From assembly GCA_002384685.1 (NCBI GenBank), contig DGAZ01000036.1, positions 1 through 42,547 of the forward strand: a stretch of DNA of 42,547 nucleotides, given 5' to 3'. Below the pieces are notes generated by a model. That model was not told the DNA's origin. It saw nothing but the letters and a program-made list of their open reading frames with translations, and did no database searches. Source of the stretch: Methylophilales bacterium UBA4017. GTDB taxonomy: Bacteria; Pseudomonadota; Gammaproteobacteria; Burkholderiales; Methylophilaceae. Shown here in pieces: positions 33,583 through 41,506 of the stretch. The translations under genes were made by a program, and so were the position numbers. The stretch's first letter is position 1. The number at the start of each line of letters is the position of its first letter.

Positions 33583-34305
33583 CTATAAAACAAAATTCTT
33601 ACCTAAATACACGTCCTTTACGCTCTGATTAGATACTATTTCACTAGGTGAACCAGAGGCAAATATTAGACCTTGGTTGACAATATAAGCACGATCACAT
33701 ATGCCTAGCGTCTCTCTCACATTGTGATCTGTAATAAGCACACCTATCCCCAACGAGGCAAGATGAATAATTATTTTTTGAATATCTAATACAGCTATAG
33801 GATCAATTCCTGCGAACGGCTCATCAAGTAATATAAACTTTGGATCTGTTGCAAGACAGCGAGCTATTTCGACCCTTCTCCTTTCGCCTCCTGAAAGACT
33901 TATGGCCGGACTATTTTTTATATGTTGTATATTTAGCTCATCAAGCAGTGAGTTTAGCTTTATGTCCCTAGCTTTATCCGAAATTTTCCTTAGCTCTAGT
34001 ATAGATAAAATATTTTCTTTTACCGTCATTTTCCTAAAAATTGACGGCTCTTGGGGGAGATAGGATATGCCCATTTTTGATCTATGATGAATGGCCATTT
34101 TTGTTAGATCTTTATTATCGATTGAAATCGATCCGTGTTCTGCTGAAACAAGACCGACTATCATATAAAAAGATGTTGTTTTTCCTGCTCCATTAGGGCC
34201 AAGTAAGCCTATGACTTCACCACTAGTTACATTAAGAGAAATGTCTTTTACAACAATATTTTTTTTATAGCTTTTTCTGATATTTTGAATAATTAATTCA
34301 GGCAT
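33583..34305 (-). CDS. lptB: LPS export ABC transporter ATP-binding protein LptB
   Basis: A 240-residue ATPase that powers lipopolysaccharide extraction from the inner membrane with LptFG. It shows Walker A GPNGAGKTT, the Q-loop segment YLPQEPSIFRKM, signature LSGGERRR, Walker B FILLDEPFAGIDP and the switch His in LITDHNV. The C-terminal tail ends in the family's VKDVYLGKNF-type segment. It follows lptA by 7 nt. lptF and lptG are not in the window. Confidence 0.97.
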   Translation of the reverse strand: MPELIIQNIRKSYKKNIVVKDISLNVTSGEVIGLLGPNGAGKTTSFYMIVGLVSAEHGSISIDNKDLTKMAIHHRSKMGISYLPQEPSIFRKMTVKENILSILELRKISDKARDIKLNSLLDELNIQHIKNSPAISLSGGERRRVEIARCLATDPKFILLDEPFAGIDPIAVLDIQKIIIHLASLGIGVLITDHNVRETLGICDRAYIVNQGLIFASGSPSEIVSNQSVKDVYLGKNFVL

Positions 34306-34312
34306 TTGTTTA

Positions 34313-34840
34313 TTAGTCTTTCTTAGGATTTATTATTGCTTTTGTTCGAATTTTTTTCTTTGAGGTATCGTTTGCCTCACCATTGTTTGATTTGCTGGAC
34401 ATTGCTTGAGCAACTTCTGCATTAGCATCATAAATAATATAATCGCCCATAACGGTGTCATTTCCCCGCTTAACAATAGCATTTCTGTAGATGTGAACTT
34501 TGTCCATATGACCATCATATTCAATTCTTTGGCCTATACCTTCAATGTATTCTTCCACTCCCTCTCTTTTTTGCTTAAATGAGGTTGGGTTGCCAGTTGA
34601 TGTGCTATGTTGAAATCCCTGATTGTCTTCCCTGACTATAAGCTCATCTGCTTTAATAATTAATGTGCCTTGAGTTAATATTACATCGCCGGTATAAATG
34701 CTGACATTTTTCGTATCGTCCATAGTCATCGTATCAGATTCTATTTCAATGGGTTTGTCCCTGTCAGCTTTTTCCGCCAAAGAAAGAGTGGATAGCAATA
34801 AAAGTACAACCAAAAAAGGCAATGAATTTTTTACATTCAT
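34313..34840 (-). CDS. lptA: LPS transport periplasmic protein LptA
   Basis: A roughly 175-residue protein with a signal peptide (MNVKNSLPFLVVLLLLSTLSLA) and then an OstA/LptA beta-jellyroll domain starting DKPIEIESDTMTMDD. It forms the periplasmic bridge carrying LPS from LptC to LptD. ATG 34840 is preferred since the signal peptide begins there; in-frame ATGs at 34873 and 34888 would put the start inside lptC and lengthen the N-region. There is a 13-nt gap after the lptC stop. Confidence 0.9.
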   Translation of the reverse strand: MNVKNSLPFLVVLLLLSTLSLAEKADRDKPIEIESDTMTMDDTKNVSIYTGDVILTQGTLIIKADELIVREDNQGFQHSTSTGNPTSFKQKREGVEEYIEGIGQRIEYDGHMDKVHIYRNAIVKRGNDTVMGDYIIYDANAEVAQAMSSKSNNGEANDTSKKKIRTKAIINPKKD

Positions 34841-34853
34841 TAAGCCCGGATAA

Positions 34854-35432
34854 CTATTTCTTAGGCTTTTCATAATGAACCTTAACATTGCTTAATAACT
34901 TTATCGTATTTTCTTTTTTGTCATACTTCATTCCAACCCCATCAACCTCTATATTAGGTTCTTGAATAATTTTGACGGCTTTTTTTGAAAATACTACATC
35001 TTCAGATGGAATAATATTTAGTTGATTAGTATATAGAGACATCTTTTTTTTAGCACTTGTGGCCAGGCGGGTTAACACTACATTATTTTTTACAACAATC
35101 TCTTGCCCCATGTTTATTATCTCTCCTAAGTCACCAGTTATATTTGAGACTGGATTGCTGCCATCAAACTTTACAAATATTGGTTTAGTTAAGAAAGTTT
35201 TTTCAGAGTACTTATAGTTCTTCATATCCTGCCCTTCAAAAGTATATTTAATAAAGCCTTCTGCTGTCATTTGTTTTGAGTGAAAATTTTTCAGATAGAA
35301 ATCTGCTGCACTGGTTGTATTTTTTTCATCATCAGTTAATTCCTTTTTAACTTCAAGACTGAGCCAAAAAGACAACCCAGCAATAAAGACAATAAAAATC
35401 AATACAAAAATTGAAGATAATTTATTTTCCAT
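34854..35432 (-). CDS. lptC: LPS export protein LptC
   Basis: A 192-residue protein with one N-terminal membrane anchor (about residues 7-27) and a periplasmic LptC jellyroll domain (NFHSKQMTAEGFIKYTFEGQDMKNY...). It receives LPS from LptB2FG and passes it to LptA. It begins 4 nt after the kdsD stop; in most relatives kdsC lies in between. Confidence 0.92.
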   Translation of the reverse strand: MENKLSSIFVLIFIVFIAGLSFWLSLEVKKELTDDEKNTTSAADFYLKNFHSKQMTAEGFIKYTFEGQDMKNYKYSEKTFLTKPIFVKFDGSNPVSNITGDLGEIINMGQEIVVKNNVVLTRLATSAKKKMSLYTNQLNIIPSEDVVFSKKAVKIIQEPNIEVDGVGMKYDKKENTIKLLSNVKVHYEKPKK

Positions 35433-35436
35433 AACC

Positions 35437-36411
35437 TTAAATAACTTTTTGGTTTAAGAGTACTTGAAGAGTTAAGATACCTTTCAAATCTCCAGATTTA
35501 TCCACTACTAGAAAGCCACTAATCTTTGATTTTTCCATAATATTGACAGCGTCAATAGCTAGCTGCTCTTCATTTAAGATGATTGGATTATTAGTCATGC
35601 ATTCTGATATTGGAGAATTGGTATTTTTGTTGCCTAGGATCGCTCTTCTTAGATCCCCATCGGTAAATATACCAATAGGCTTTTTTTGGGTATCAACTAT
35701 GGCGGTAAATCCGACTTTTTTCGCAGATATTTCTTTTATTGCATCGCTAAGCAGAGCGTTATGATCTATTGAGGGTATTTTATTTCCAGTCAACATAATA
35801 TCTTTGACTTTTGCTAGATTATTTTTTCCTAAACTTCCTCCAGGGTGCGATCTTTTAAATTCTTCCGCAGAAAAACCTTTTTCTTCGAGAACACAAATTG
35901 CTAAGGCATCACCAAGAGCAAGCGCCACTGTTGAGCTGGCTGTAGGAGAAAGTCCTAGGGGGCAAGCTTCTTTATTAACATTAAGATTGATATGAATATC
36001 GCTCTGTAAGGCTAGATCAGAAGCTTCGTTGTTGGTTAAAGATATAATCTTCGTCCCAATTCTTTTAATATTAGGAAGTATTGAAACCAGTTCCTCGCTT
36101 TGGCCTGAGTTTGAAAATAAAATAACTACATCCGTCTTAACAATCATTCCAAGGTCACCATGACTGGCTTCTCCTGGGTGCATAAAGAAAGCTGGGGTCC
36201 CTGTACTGGAAAAAGTAGATGAGATTTTTCTAGCAATATGGCCAGATTTACCCATACCACTGAGCACAACTCTTCCCTTACAATGAACAATCGCTTTGAC
36301 TGCATCAACAAAACTTTCACCTATATTATTTAAGGCATTATAAATTTCATCAGCCTCTATTTTTAGGACTTTTTTAGCATTTAAAATTATGTTGGCGTGA
36401 TTGTTACTCAT
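35437..36411 (-). CDS. kdsD: arabinose-5-phosphate isomerase (KdsD/KpsF)
   Basis: A 324-residue enzyme converting ribulose 5-phosphate to arabinose 5-phosphate, the first step of KDO synthesis for LPS. An N-terminal SIS domain (VVLSGMGKSGHIARKISSTFSSTGTPAFFMHPGEASHGD, about 48-90, and FSNSGQSEE) is followed by two CBS domains (about 205-260 and 270-324). It is divergent from the antiporter gene across 80 nt. It heads the kdsD-lptC-lptA-lptB-hpf-EIIA-ptsH-ptsI-prlC-xthA run; all gaps are 45 nt or less. Confidence 0.96.
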   Translation of the reverse strand: MSNNHANIILNAKKVLKIEADEIYNALNNIGESFVDAVKAIVHCKGRVVLSGMGKSGHIARKISSTFSSTGTPAFFMHPGEASHGDLGMIVKTDVVILFSNSGQSEELVSILPNIKRIGTKIISLTNNEASDLALQSDIHINLNVNKEACPLGLSPTASSTVALALGDALAICVLEEKGFSAEEFKRSHPGGSLGKNNLAKVKDIMLTGNKIPSIDHNALLSDAIKEISAKKVGFTAIVDTQKKPIGIFTDGDLRRAILGNKNTNSPISECMTNNPIILNEEQLAIDAVNIMEKSKISGFLVVDKSGDLKGILTLQVLLNQKVI

Positions 36412-36491
36412 GGCTTAATTTTATATTAAAAAGATAGTATAAAAGGGTTTAATAGTAGAATAAAGCTATTACTTACTTTGTAGCTCTCGAT

Positions 36492-38477
36492 ATGCTCGAA
36501 TCTGTTGAATTAATCATTTTATTGCTTATAAGTTCGGTTATATTTCTGACCGTATTCCGCTATCTAAAACTATCAGCTACGATTGCATATTTCGCTATTG
36601 GCATCCTGCTAGGACCAAGTGCAGCAGGTCTTCTTCATGATAGCGAGTCCGTCAGGCATTTTGTAGAATTTGGCATTGTTTTCCTTATGTTTTCCATTGG
36701 TCTGGAATTCAGCTTGCCAAAATTAAACTCGATGCGTGGCATTCTTTTTGGATTAGGTGGAGCGCAAGTTTTAATAACATTAGCTGCGTCACTATTTATT
36801 TCCCGATTATTTGGATTAGATTTTACTATGGCTTTTGTTGTTGGGTCTGCTTTGACGATGTCCTCAACCGCAATTGTTTCAAAACTTTTGATTGAAAGAT
36901 TGGATTTGAATAGCAGGCACGGTAAACTATCCATTGGTATTTTATTGTTTCAAGACATTGCTGTTATACCCATCCTTATCCTTATCCCTGCATTAAGTTC
37001 TCAATCAATTGATATTAATACAACCTTTATCTCAATTTCATTGAAAGTCATCTTATTGCTAAGCATCCTCTTTTGGCTAGGCAAACCAGTAATGAACTTT
37101 TGGTTTGGTTTAGTTGCCAAGCAAAAGTCTAGAGAACTCTTTGTATTAAATGTCTTAATGATCACCATGTTTTTCGCATACCTAACAGAGCTTGCAGGAC
37201 TTTCTTATGCACTTGGGGCTTTTTTAGCTGGTATGTTAATTTCTGAAACGCGTTATCGCTACCAAGTTGAGTCTGACATTTCTTCGTTTAGAGATATTTT
37301 ACTGGGATTATTTTTTATAAGCGTTGGAATGATGCTAAACCTGCAAATTTTCGTACAGAATTTTTGGATTATTCTTGCAATTTTAATTTCTTATACCTTG
37401 TTTAAAGCATCATTAATCGCGCTATTAACGAAAGCTTTTAAATATGAATTGGGTGTCGGAATAAGAACAGGAGTGATCCTTGGCCAAGCCGGGGAATTCA
37501 GTTTCGTTATTCTTGCATTAGCTAACGAACAAAATCTTATAGGAGGCGAGACTCTTCAGATTGTGCTATCGGTATGCCTTCTTTCAATGATAACGGCATC
37601 CTTCTTGATTCCTTATAACGGCAAGATCGCAAGATCATTATCTAGAAGCTATACAAAAAATAGTCAAATAAATATTGATAAGATCAATGAAGTTGGCCAC
37701 AACTTAAGCGATCATGTGATCTTATGTGGGTATGGTCGAAGTGGGCAATTTTTGGGAAGATTTCTGAAGGAAGAAAATATTTCATTTATTGCCATTGATA
37801 TGGATTTAAACAGGGTGAATGATGCTGCAACCGCTGGTGAGCAAGTAATGTATGGTGATGCTAGCAGAAGAGTTGTTCTAAACGCGGCAGGAATCAGCAG
37901 CTGTAAAGCAGTAATTATAACTTACGCAGATGATAGAGCATCGTCTAAGGTTCTGAGCGTTATAAGAGAGACTTATCCTGAGCTACCTATTATTGTAAGA
38001 ACGACGGATGAAACATCCATTGAGCGACTCCAAAAAGAAGGTGCCACAGAGGTGGTCCCAGAAATATTAGAGGGCAGTTTGATGTTAGGCTCACACGCAC
38101 TAATGGTGTTAGGAGTGCCGTTAGGAAGAATTGTTAAAAAAATTCGTACATTCAGATCAGAGAGGTATGCCATGTTTAGGGGTTACTTTAAGGGGGCTAC
38201 CGACATAACAGATGACTTTAGTGGTCAAGAACAGCTTGAATTACACTCAATTGAGGTAAGAAAAAATCCCTTATTACTATCAGTCAAATTAGAGGATATA
38301 AGGTTTGAGGATTTCCATATTCAAATTCAATATTTAAGAAGACCTAACATGCTTGAAGATATAGAGCCAAGGCCAGATATTATTCTGTTAAATGGAGATG
38401 CACTTGTTATTCTCGGCCTCCAAAAAGATATTAATAAATTTGAAAAATATATAGGAACCGGAAAAATAAGTGCATGA
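36492..38477 (+). CDS. Kef-type K+/H+ antiporter (CPA2 family) with RCK domain
   Basis: A 661-residue protein. About twelve membrane segments (1-380) form the CPA2 exchanger core, with signatures such as GILLGPSAAGLL, the FLMFSIGLEFS segment and GVILGQAGEFSFVILAL. A cytoplasmic TrkA-N/RCK domain follows (VILCGYGRSGQFLGRFL at about 412, with the later acidic Asp of the nucleotide fold), and then a TrkA-C-like domain (about 560-650). It resembles KefB/KefC and the YbaL branch; gating by NAD(H) or glutathione adducts is possible but not evident. It overlaps the ThiO-like gene by 4 nt. Confidence 0.93.
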   Translation: MLESVELIILLLISSVIFLTVFRYLKLSATIAYFAIGILLGPSAAGLLHDSESVRHFVEFGIVFLMFSIGLEFSLPKLNSMRGILFGLGGAQVLITLAASLFISRLFGLDFTMAFVVGSALTMSSTAIVSKLLIERLDLNSRHGKLSIGILLFQDIAVIPILILIPALSSQSIDINTTFISISLKVILLLSILFWLGKPVMNFWFGLVAKQKSRELFVLNVLMITMFFAYLTELAGLSYALGAFLAGMLISETRYRYQVESDISSFRDILLGLFFISVGMMLNLQIFVQNFWIILAILISYTLFKASLIALLTKAFKYELGVGIRTGVILGQAGEFSFVILALANEQNLIGGETLQIVLSVCLLSMITASFLIPYNGKIARSLSRSYTKNSQINIDKINEVGHNLSDHVILCGYGRSGQFLGRFLKEENISFIAIDMDLNRVNDAATAGEQVMYGDASRRVVLNAAGISSCKAVIITYADDRASSKVLSVIRETYPELPIIVRTTDETSIERLQKEGATEVVPEILEGSLMLGSHALMVLGVPLGRIVKKIRTFRSERYAMFRGYFKGATDITDDFSGQEQLELHSIEVRKNPLLLSVKLEDIRFEDFHIQIQYLRRPNMLEDIEPRPDIILLNGDALVILGLQKDINKFEKYIGTGKISA

Positions 38478-39484
38478 AAAGTAAACGAGCAGTAATTATT
38501 GGCGGAGGCCTTGTCGGCTGCTTAACAGCAATAGAAATGAAGCATAAGGGCTTTGATGTCTCAATTATTGATCAATTTAACATAGGGTCTGGATCTTCGA
38601 TCGCTGCTGGAGGAATTTTGTTTCCGCTGATGCCGTGGGATTATGATTTAAAGGTATATGATTTGTGTAGGCCTGCAGCTAATTATTACAAAATTTTTTG
38701 CGAGGAATTATTAAAAAATACCGGCATAGATCCTGAATATTCTGAGTCAGGTTTGATTATAATCAACCCGGTAAATACTAAAAAAATAGATGATTGGTGT
38801 AATAAGCATCAAATCAGATTAAAAAAAACAGTATTTAATGGCAGCCCATCAATAGAATTAAAAAATGTCTCGCAAATCAGACCACCTGAACTAATTAAGT
38901 CCTTAAAGGTTTATATGAAGAACCTTAATATTAAAATGTATGAAAATATTAAAATTACAGATTTTCATATTGATAAAGGAGAGATAAAGCGTTGTTCATC
39001 GTTAGATGATACAAGCTTTATGGGGGAAGTATTTATTATCACTTCTGGCGCCTGGGCTGCAGACTTATTAAAGGGGTACGATGAACAAATTTTCCCCATA
39101 AGAGGGCAAATGATTCAGTACCCTAATACAAACCTAGAGATAAAAAAAATTATATATCAAGATGGATTTTATTTGATACCTAGAAAGGATGGGACCATAG
39201 TTGCAGGAAGCACATTGGAGAAAGTAGGTTTTAGTACCGAAGTAAATGCAGATAGTATCCAAGGCTTAAAAAATAAGGCAGAAACTATCTACCCAATTTT
39301 AAAAGATGTGAAAATTGAGAAATCATGGTACGGATTTAGACCAGGAACTCATGACAATATACCGATTATCGGAAAATATAGAGATTACAGTAATTTATAT
39401 CTCAATGTGGGGCATCATCGTTACGGAGTAACTATGGCACCAAAATCCGCAGAAATAATTACATCATTAATTATGGGAAGCTGA
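38474..39484 (+). CDS. thiO: FAD-dependent amine oxidase, ThiO/DAO-like
   Basis: A 336-residue flavoprotein of the D-amino-acid oxidase fold. The FAD-binding GGGLVGCLTAIEM lies at residues 10-22, SIAAGGILFPLMPW at about 41-54 is typical of glycine oxidase ThiO, and the C-terminal FAD segment GFRPGTHDNIPIIGK...NLYLNVGHHRYGVTMAPKSAE is complete. ThiO makes iminoglycine for the thiazole ring of thiamine. Other D-amino-acid oxidases look similar, so the symbol is tentative. It overlaps the antiporter gene (ATGA) and the next gene (TGATG). Confidence 0.75.
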   Translation: MKSKRAVIIGGGLVGCLTAIEMKHKGFDVSIIDQFNIGSGSSIAAGGILFPLMPWDYDLKVYDLCRPAANYYKIFCEELLKNTGIDPEYSESGLIIINPVNTKKIDDWCNKHQIRLKKTVFNGSPSIELKNVSQIRPPELIKSLKVYMKNLNIKMYENIKITDFHIDKGEIKRCSSLDDTSFMGEVFIITSGAWAADLLKGYDEQIFPIRGQMIQYPNTNLEIKKIIYQDGFYLIPRKDGTIVAGSTLEKVGFSTEVNADSIQGLKNKAETIYPILKDVKIEKSWYGFRPGTHDNIPIIGKYRDYSNLYLNVGHHRYGVTMAPKSAEIITSLIMGS

Positions 39485-40395
39485 TGAGGCAGAATAAAAA
39501 AATCAATATATGGCTTATTAAAGACAATAAACGGGGCCATGACAAACAATCGGAGGCGCTAGCTAATGCAATAAGAGCAATTTCTAATGTTGAAATCATT
39601 CAGATAAAATACCAAACAGTATGGGGCCTATTATTTGACTCCTTTCTTGTTTTTATGGGGAAAAAAATAGCAACAAAAAAGCCAGACCTTATAATAGGTG
39701 CAGGACATTCAACACACGCAAGAATGATCGTATCAAAATTATTTTTTGGTGGAAGAACAATAGTTATAATGAAACCAAGCCTCCCAATTTTTTGCTTTGA
39801 TTTGTGCCTTATTCCATCGCATGACAGACCAAAGGTAAAGAGTAATGTAATCAAAACCAATGGCGCAATAAACAATATTGATAACGAAAGCAGGCATAGC
39901 TCTAGTGTTGGCTTAATTTTAATAGGCGGGAAATCAAAATATTTTGTATGGAATTATGCTGACATAACAGATCAAGTAAACAAAATTATAAAGTTAAATC
40001 ATGATCTTAGAATTACAATTTCAACCTCAAGAAGGACCCCAGAACATTTTATTAGTTACTTAAAAAGCAATATTATTCGTGACACCAAAATTATTCTATA
40101 TGAAGATGTAAGTACTGATTGGCTGAAGGATCAAGCCAAAAAGTCAAAGTTTGCATGGGTTACTGAAGATTCTATATCAATGATTTATGAATTAGTTGCT
40201 TCGGGATCGTATGTTACTCCGATCAAACTTACCAAAAAAGGTAACTCAAAAATCTCTGATGAAGTCGAAAGGTTAATCAATTTAAAAATTATTAATAAGC
40301 ACTCAGGACAAAGATTAAAGACAAGAAAATTAGTGACAATGAATGAGGCTAGAAGATGTGCTCTCATAATAACAAGTAATTGGCGCTTAAATTAA
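39484..40395 (+). CDS. ELM1/GtrOC1-family putative nucleotide-diphospho-sugar enzyme
   Basis: A 303-residue protein of the bacterial 'mitochondrial fission ELM1-like' family. It has IWLIKDNKRGHDKQSEALANAI at the N terminus, GAGHSTHARMIVSKLFFGGRTIVIMKPS in the middle, and TEDSISMIYELVASGSYVTPI near the C terminus, which looks like the nucleotide-sugar end of a GT-B glycosyltransferase. Bacterial members usually lie with LPS genes, as here next to a glycosyltransferase. The exact reaction is unknown. It overlaps the oxidase gene (TGATG) and is 1 nt before the next gene. Confidence 0.8.
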   Translation: MRQNKKINIWLIKDNKRGHDKQSEALANAIRAISNVEIIQIKYQTVWGLLFDSFLVFMGKKIATKKPDLIIGAGHSTHARMIVSKLFFGGRTIVIMKPSLPIFCFDLCLIPSHDRPKVKSNVIKTNGAINNIDNESRHSSSVGLILIGGKSKYFVWNYADITDQVNKIIKLNHDLRITISTSRRTPEHFISYLKSNIIRDTKIILYEDVSTDWLKDQAKKSKFAWVTEDSISMIYELVASGSYVTPIKLTKKGNSKISDEVERLINLKIINKHSGQRLKTRKLVTMNEARRCALIITSNWRLN

Positions 40396-40396
40396 G

Positions 40397-41506
40397 ATGA
40401 AAAAAAAATTAACCATTATTCAGGTCCTTCCATCACTAGTGTCAGGAGGGGTAGAAAAAGGGACTTTAGAAGTAGCAAAATTCTTAGTTGAAAAAGGGCA
40501 CAAATCAATCGTTATTTCGGGTGGCGGTAGAATGGTTTCCCAGCTTGTGGGTGAGGGAAGCAAACATATCCAATGGAGCATAGGTAAAAAATCATTACTC
40601 ACATTCATGTATGTTATTCGTTTAATTCGTCTAATTCAGAAAACGGATATTGATATTATTCATGCAAGGTCAAGACTTCCAGCATGGATCGTTTTTATCG
40701 CGCTGAAGTTAATCAATAAAAAAAGACGACCACATTTCATAACTACAGTCCATGGATTTAACTCGGTTAGTCTTTACAGCGCTATTATGACTAAAGGTGA
40801 TCGGGTTATCACAGTATCTAAATCGGTCGAGAATTTCATACTAAAACATTATGATGTAGATAAAAGTAAGGTTTTTATGAATTATCGAGGAGTCGATGCC
40901 ATAGATTGTAATAAGAAAAAATTGATGAGTAAAGTGTGGTTGGAGGCCTGGAAAAATGAGTACCCAAAAATTCAAAATAAAATTATTTTAAGCTTACCCT
41001 GTAGGATTACAAGAGCAAAAGGCCATGAAGATTTCCTCAATTTACTTCATAGACTAAAAAAAGACACAGCGGACATTCATGGCCTTATTATTGGCGATGA
41101 GAAAACTGGTAATACAGGTTATATCGAATTATTAAAGAAACGAATTGATGATTTAAATTTGAAGAATGATGTAACTTTCACTGGATACAGAAAAGATGTA
41201 AAAAATATTATAGCCATATCAAATATCCTATATTCATTATCAATCCAGCCAGAATCATTTGGAAGAACAATTATTGAATCCATAAAAATAAAAACTCCGG
41301 TGCTTGGATATGATCATGGAGGAGTTGGCGAGCAATTAAGATTAATTTTTCCTCAAGGCTTAGTAGCCTTCAGAAATCAAGAAGAACTTTACCAAAAAAC
41401 AAAGTTAATAATAAAAAGAAGGCCATTGATTAAGAATACTAAGCTATTCGACCTAAAGGACATGGTTAGCAACACTCTAAAAATCTATACAGACATAGCT
41501 TCCTAG
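40397..41506 (+). CDS. glycosyltransferase, GT4-like (GT-B fold)
   Basis: A 369-residue enzyme. The N-terminal KLTIIQVLPSLVSGGVEKGTLEVAKFL and the C-terminal SIQPESFGRTIIESIKIKTPVLGYDHGGVGEQL, which holds the EX7E-like motif, are typical of the GT4 family. LPS-core or surface-glycan synthesis is likely from the neighbours. Sugar and acceptor cannot be read from sequence. It converges on another glycosyltransferase with a shared CTAG at 41503-41506. Confidence 0.88.
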   Translation: MKKKLTIIQVLPSLVSGGVEKGTLEVAKFLVEKGHKSIVISGGGRMVSQLVGEGSKHIQWSIGKKSLLTFMYVIRLIRLIQKTDIDIIHARSRLPAWIVFIALKLINKKRRPHFITTVHGFNSVSLYSAIMTKGDRVITVSKSVENFILKHYDVDKSKVFMNYRGVDAIDCNKKKLMSKVWLEAWKNEYPKIQNKIILSLPCRITRAKGHEDFLNLLHRLKKDTADIHGLIIGDEKTGNTGYIELLKKRIDDLNLKNDVTFTGYRKDVKNIIAISNILYSLSIQPESFGRTIIESIKIKTPVLGYDHGGVGEQLRLIFPQGLVAFRNQEELYQKTKLIIKRRPLIKNTKLFDLKDMVSNTLKIYTDIAS

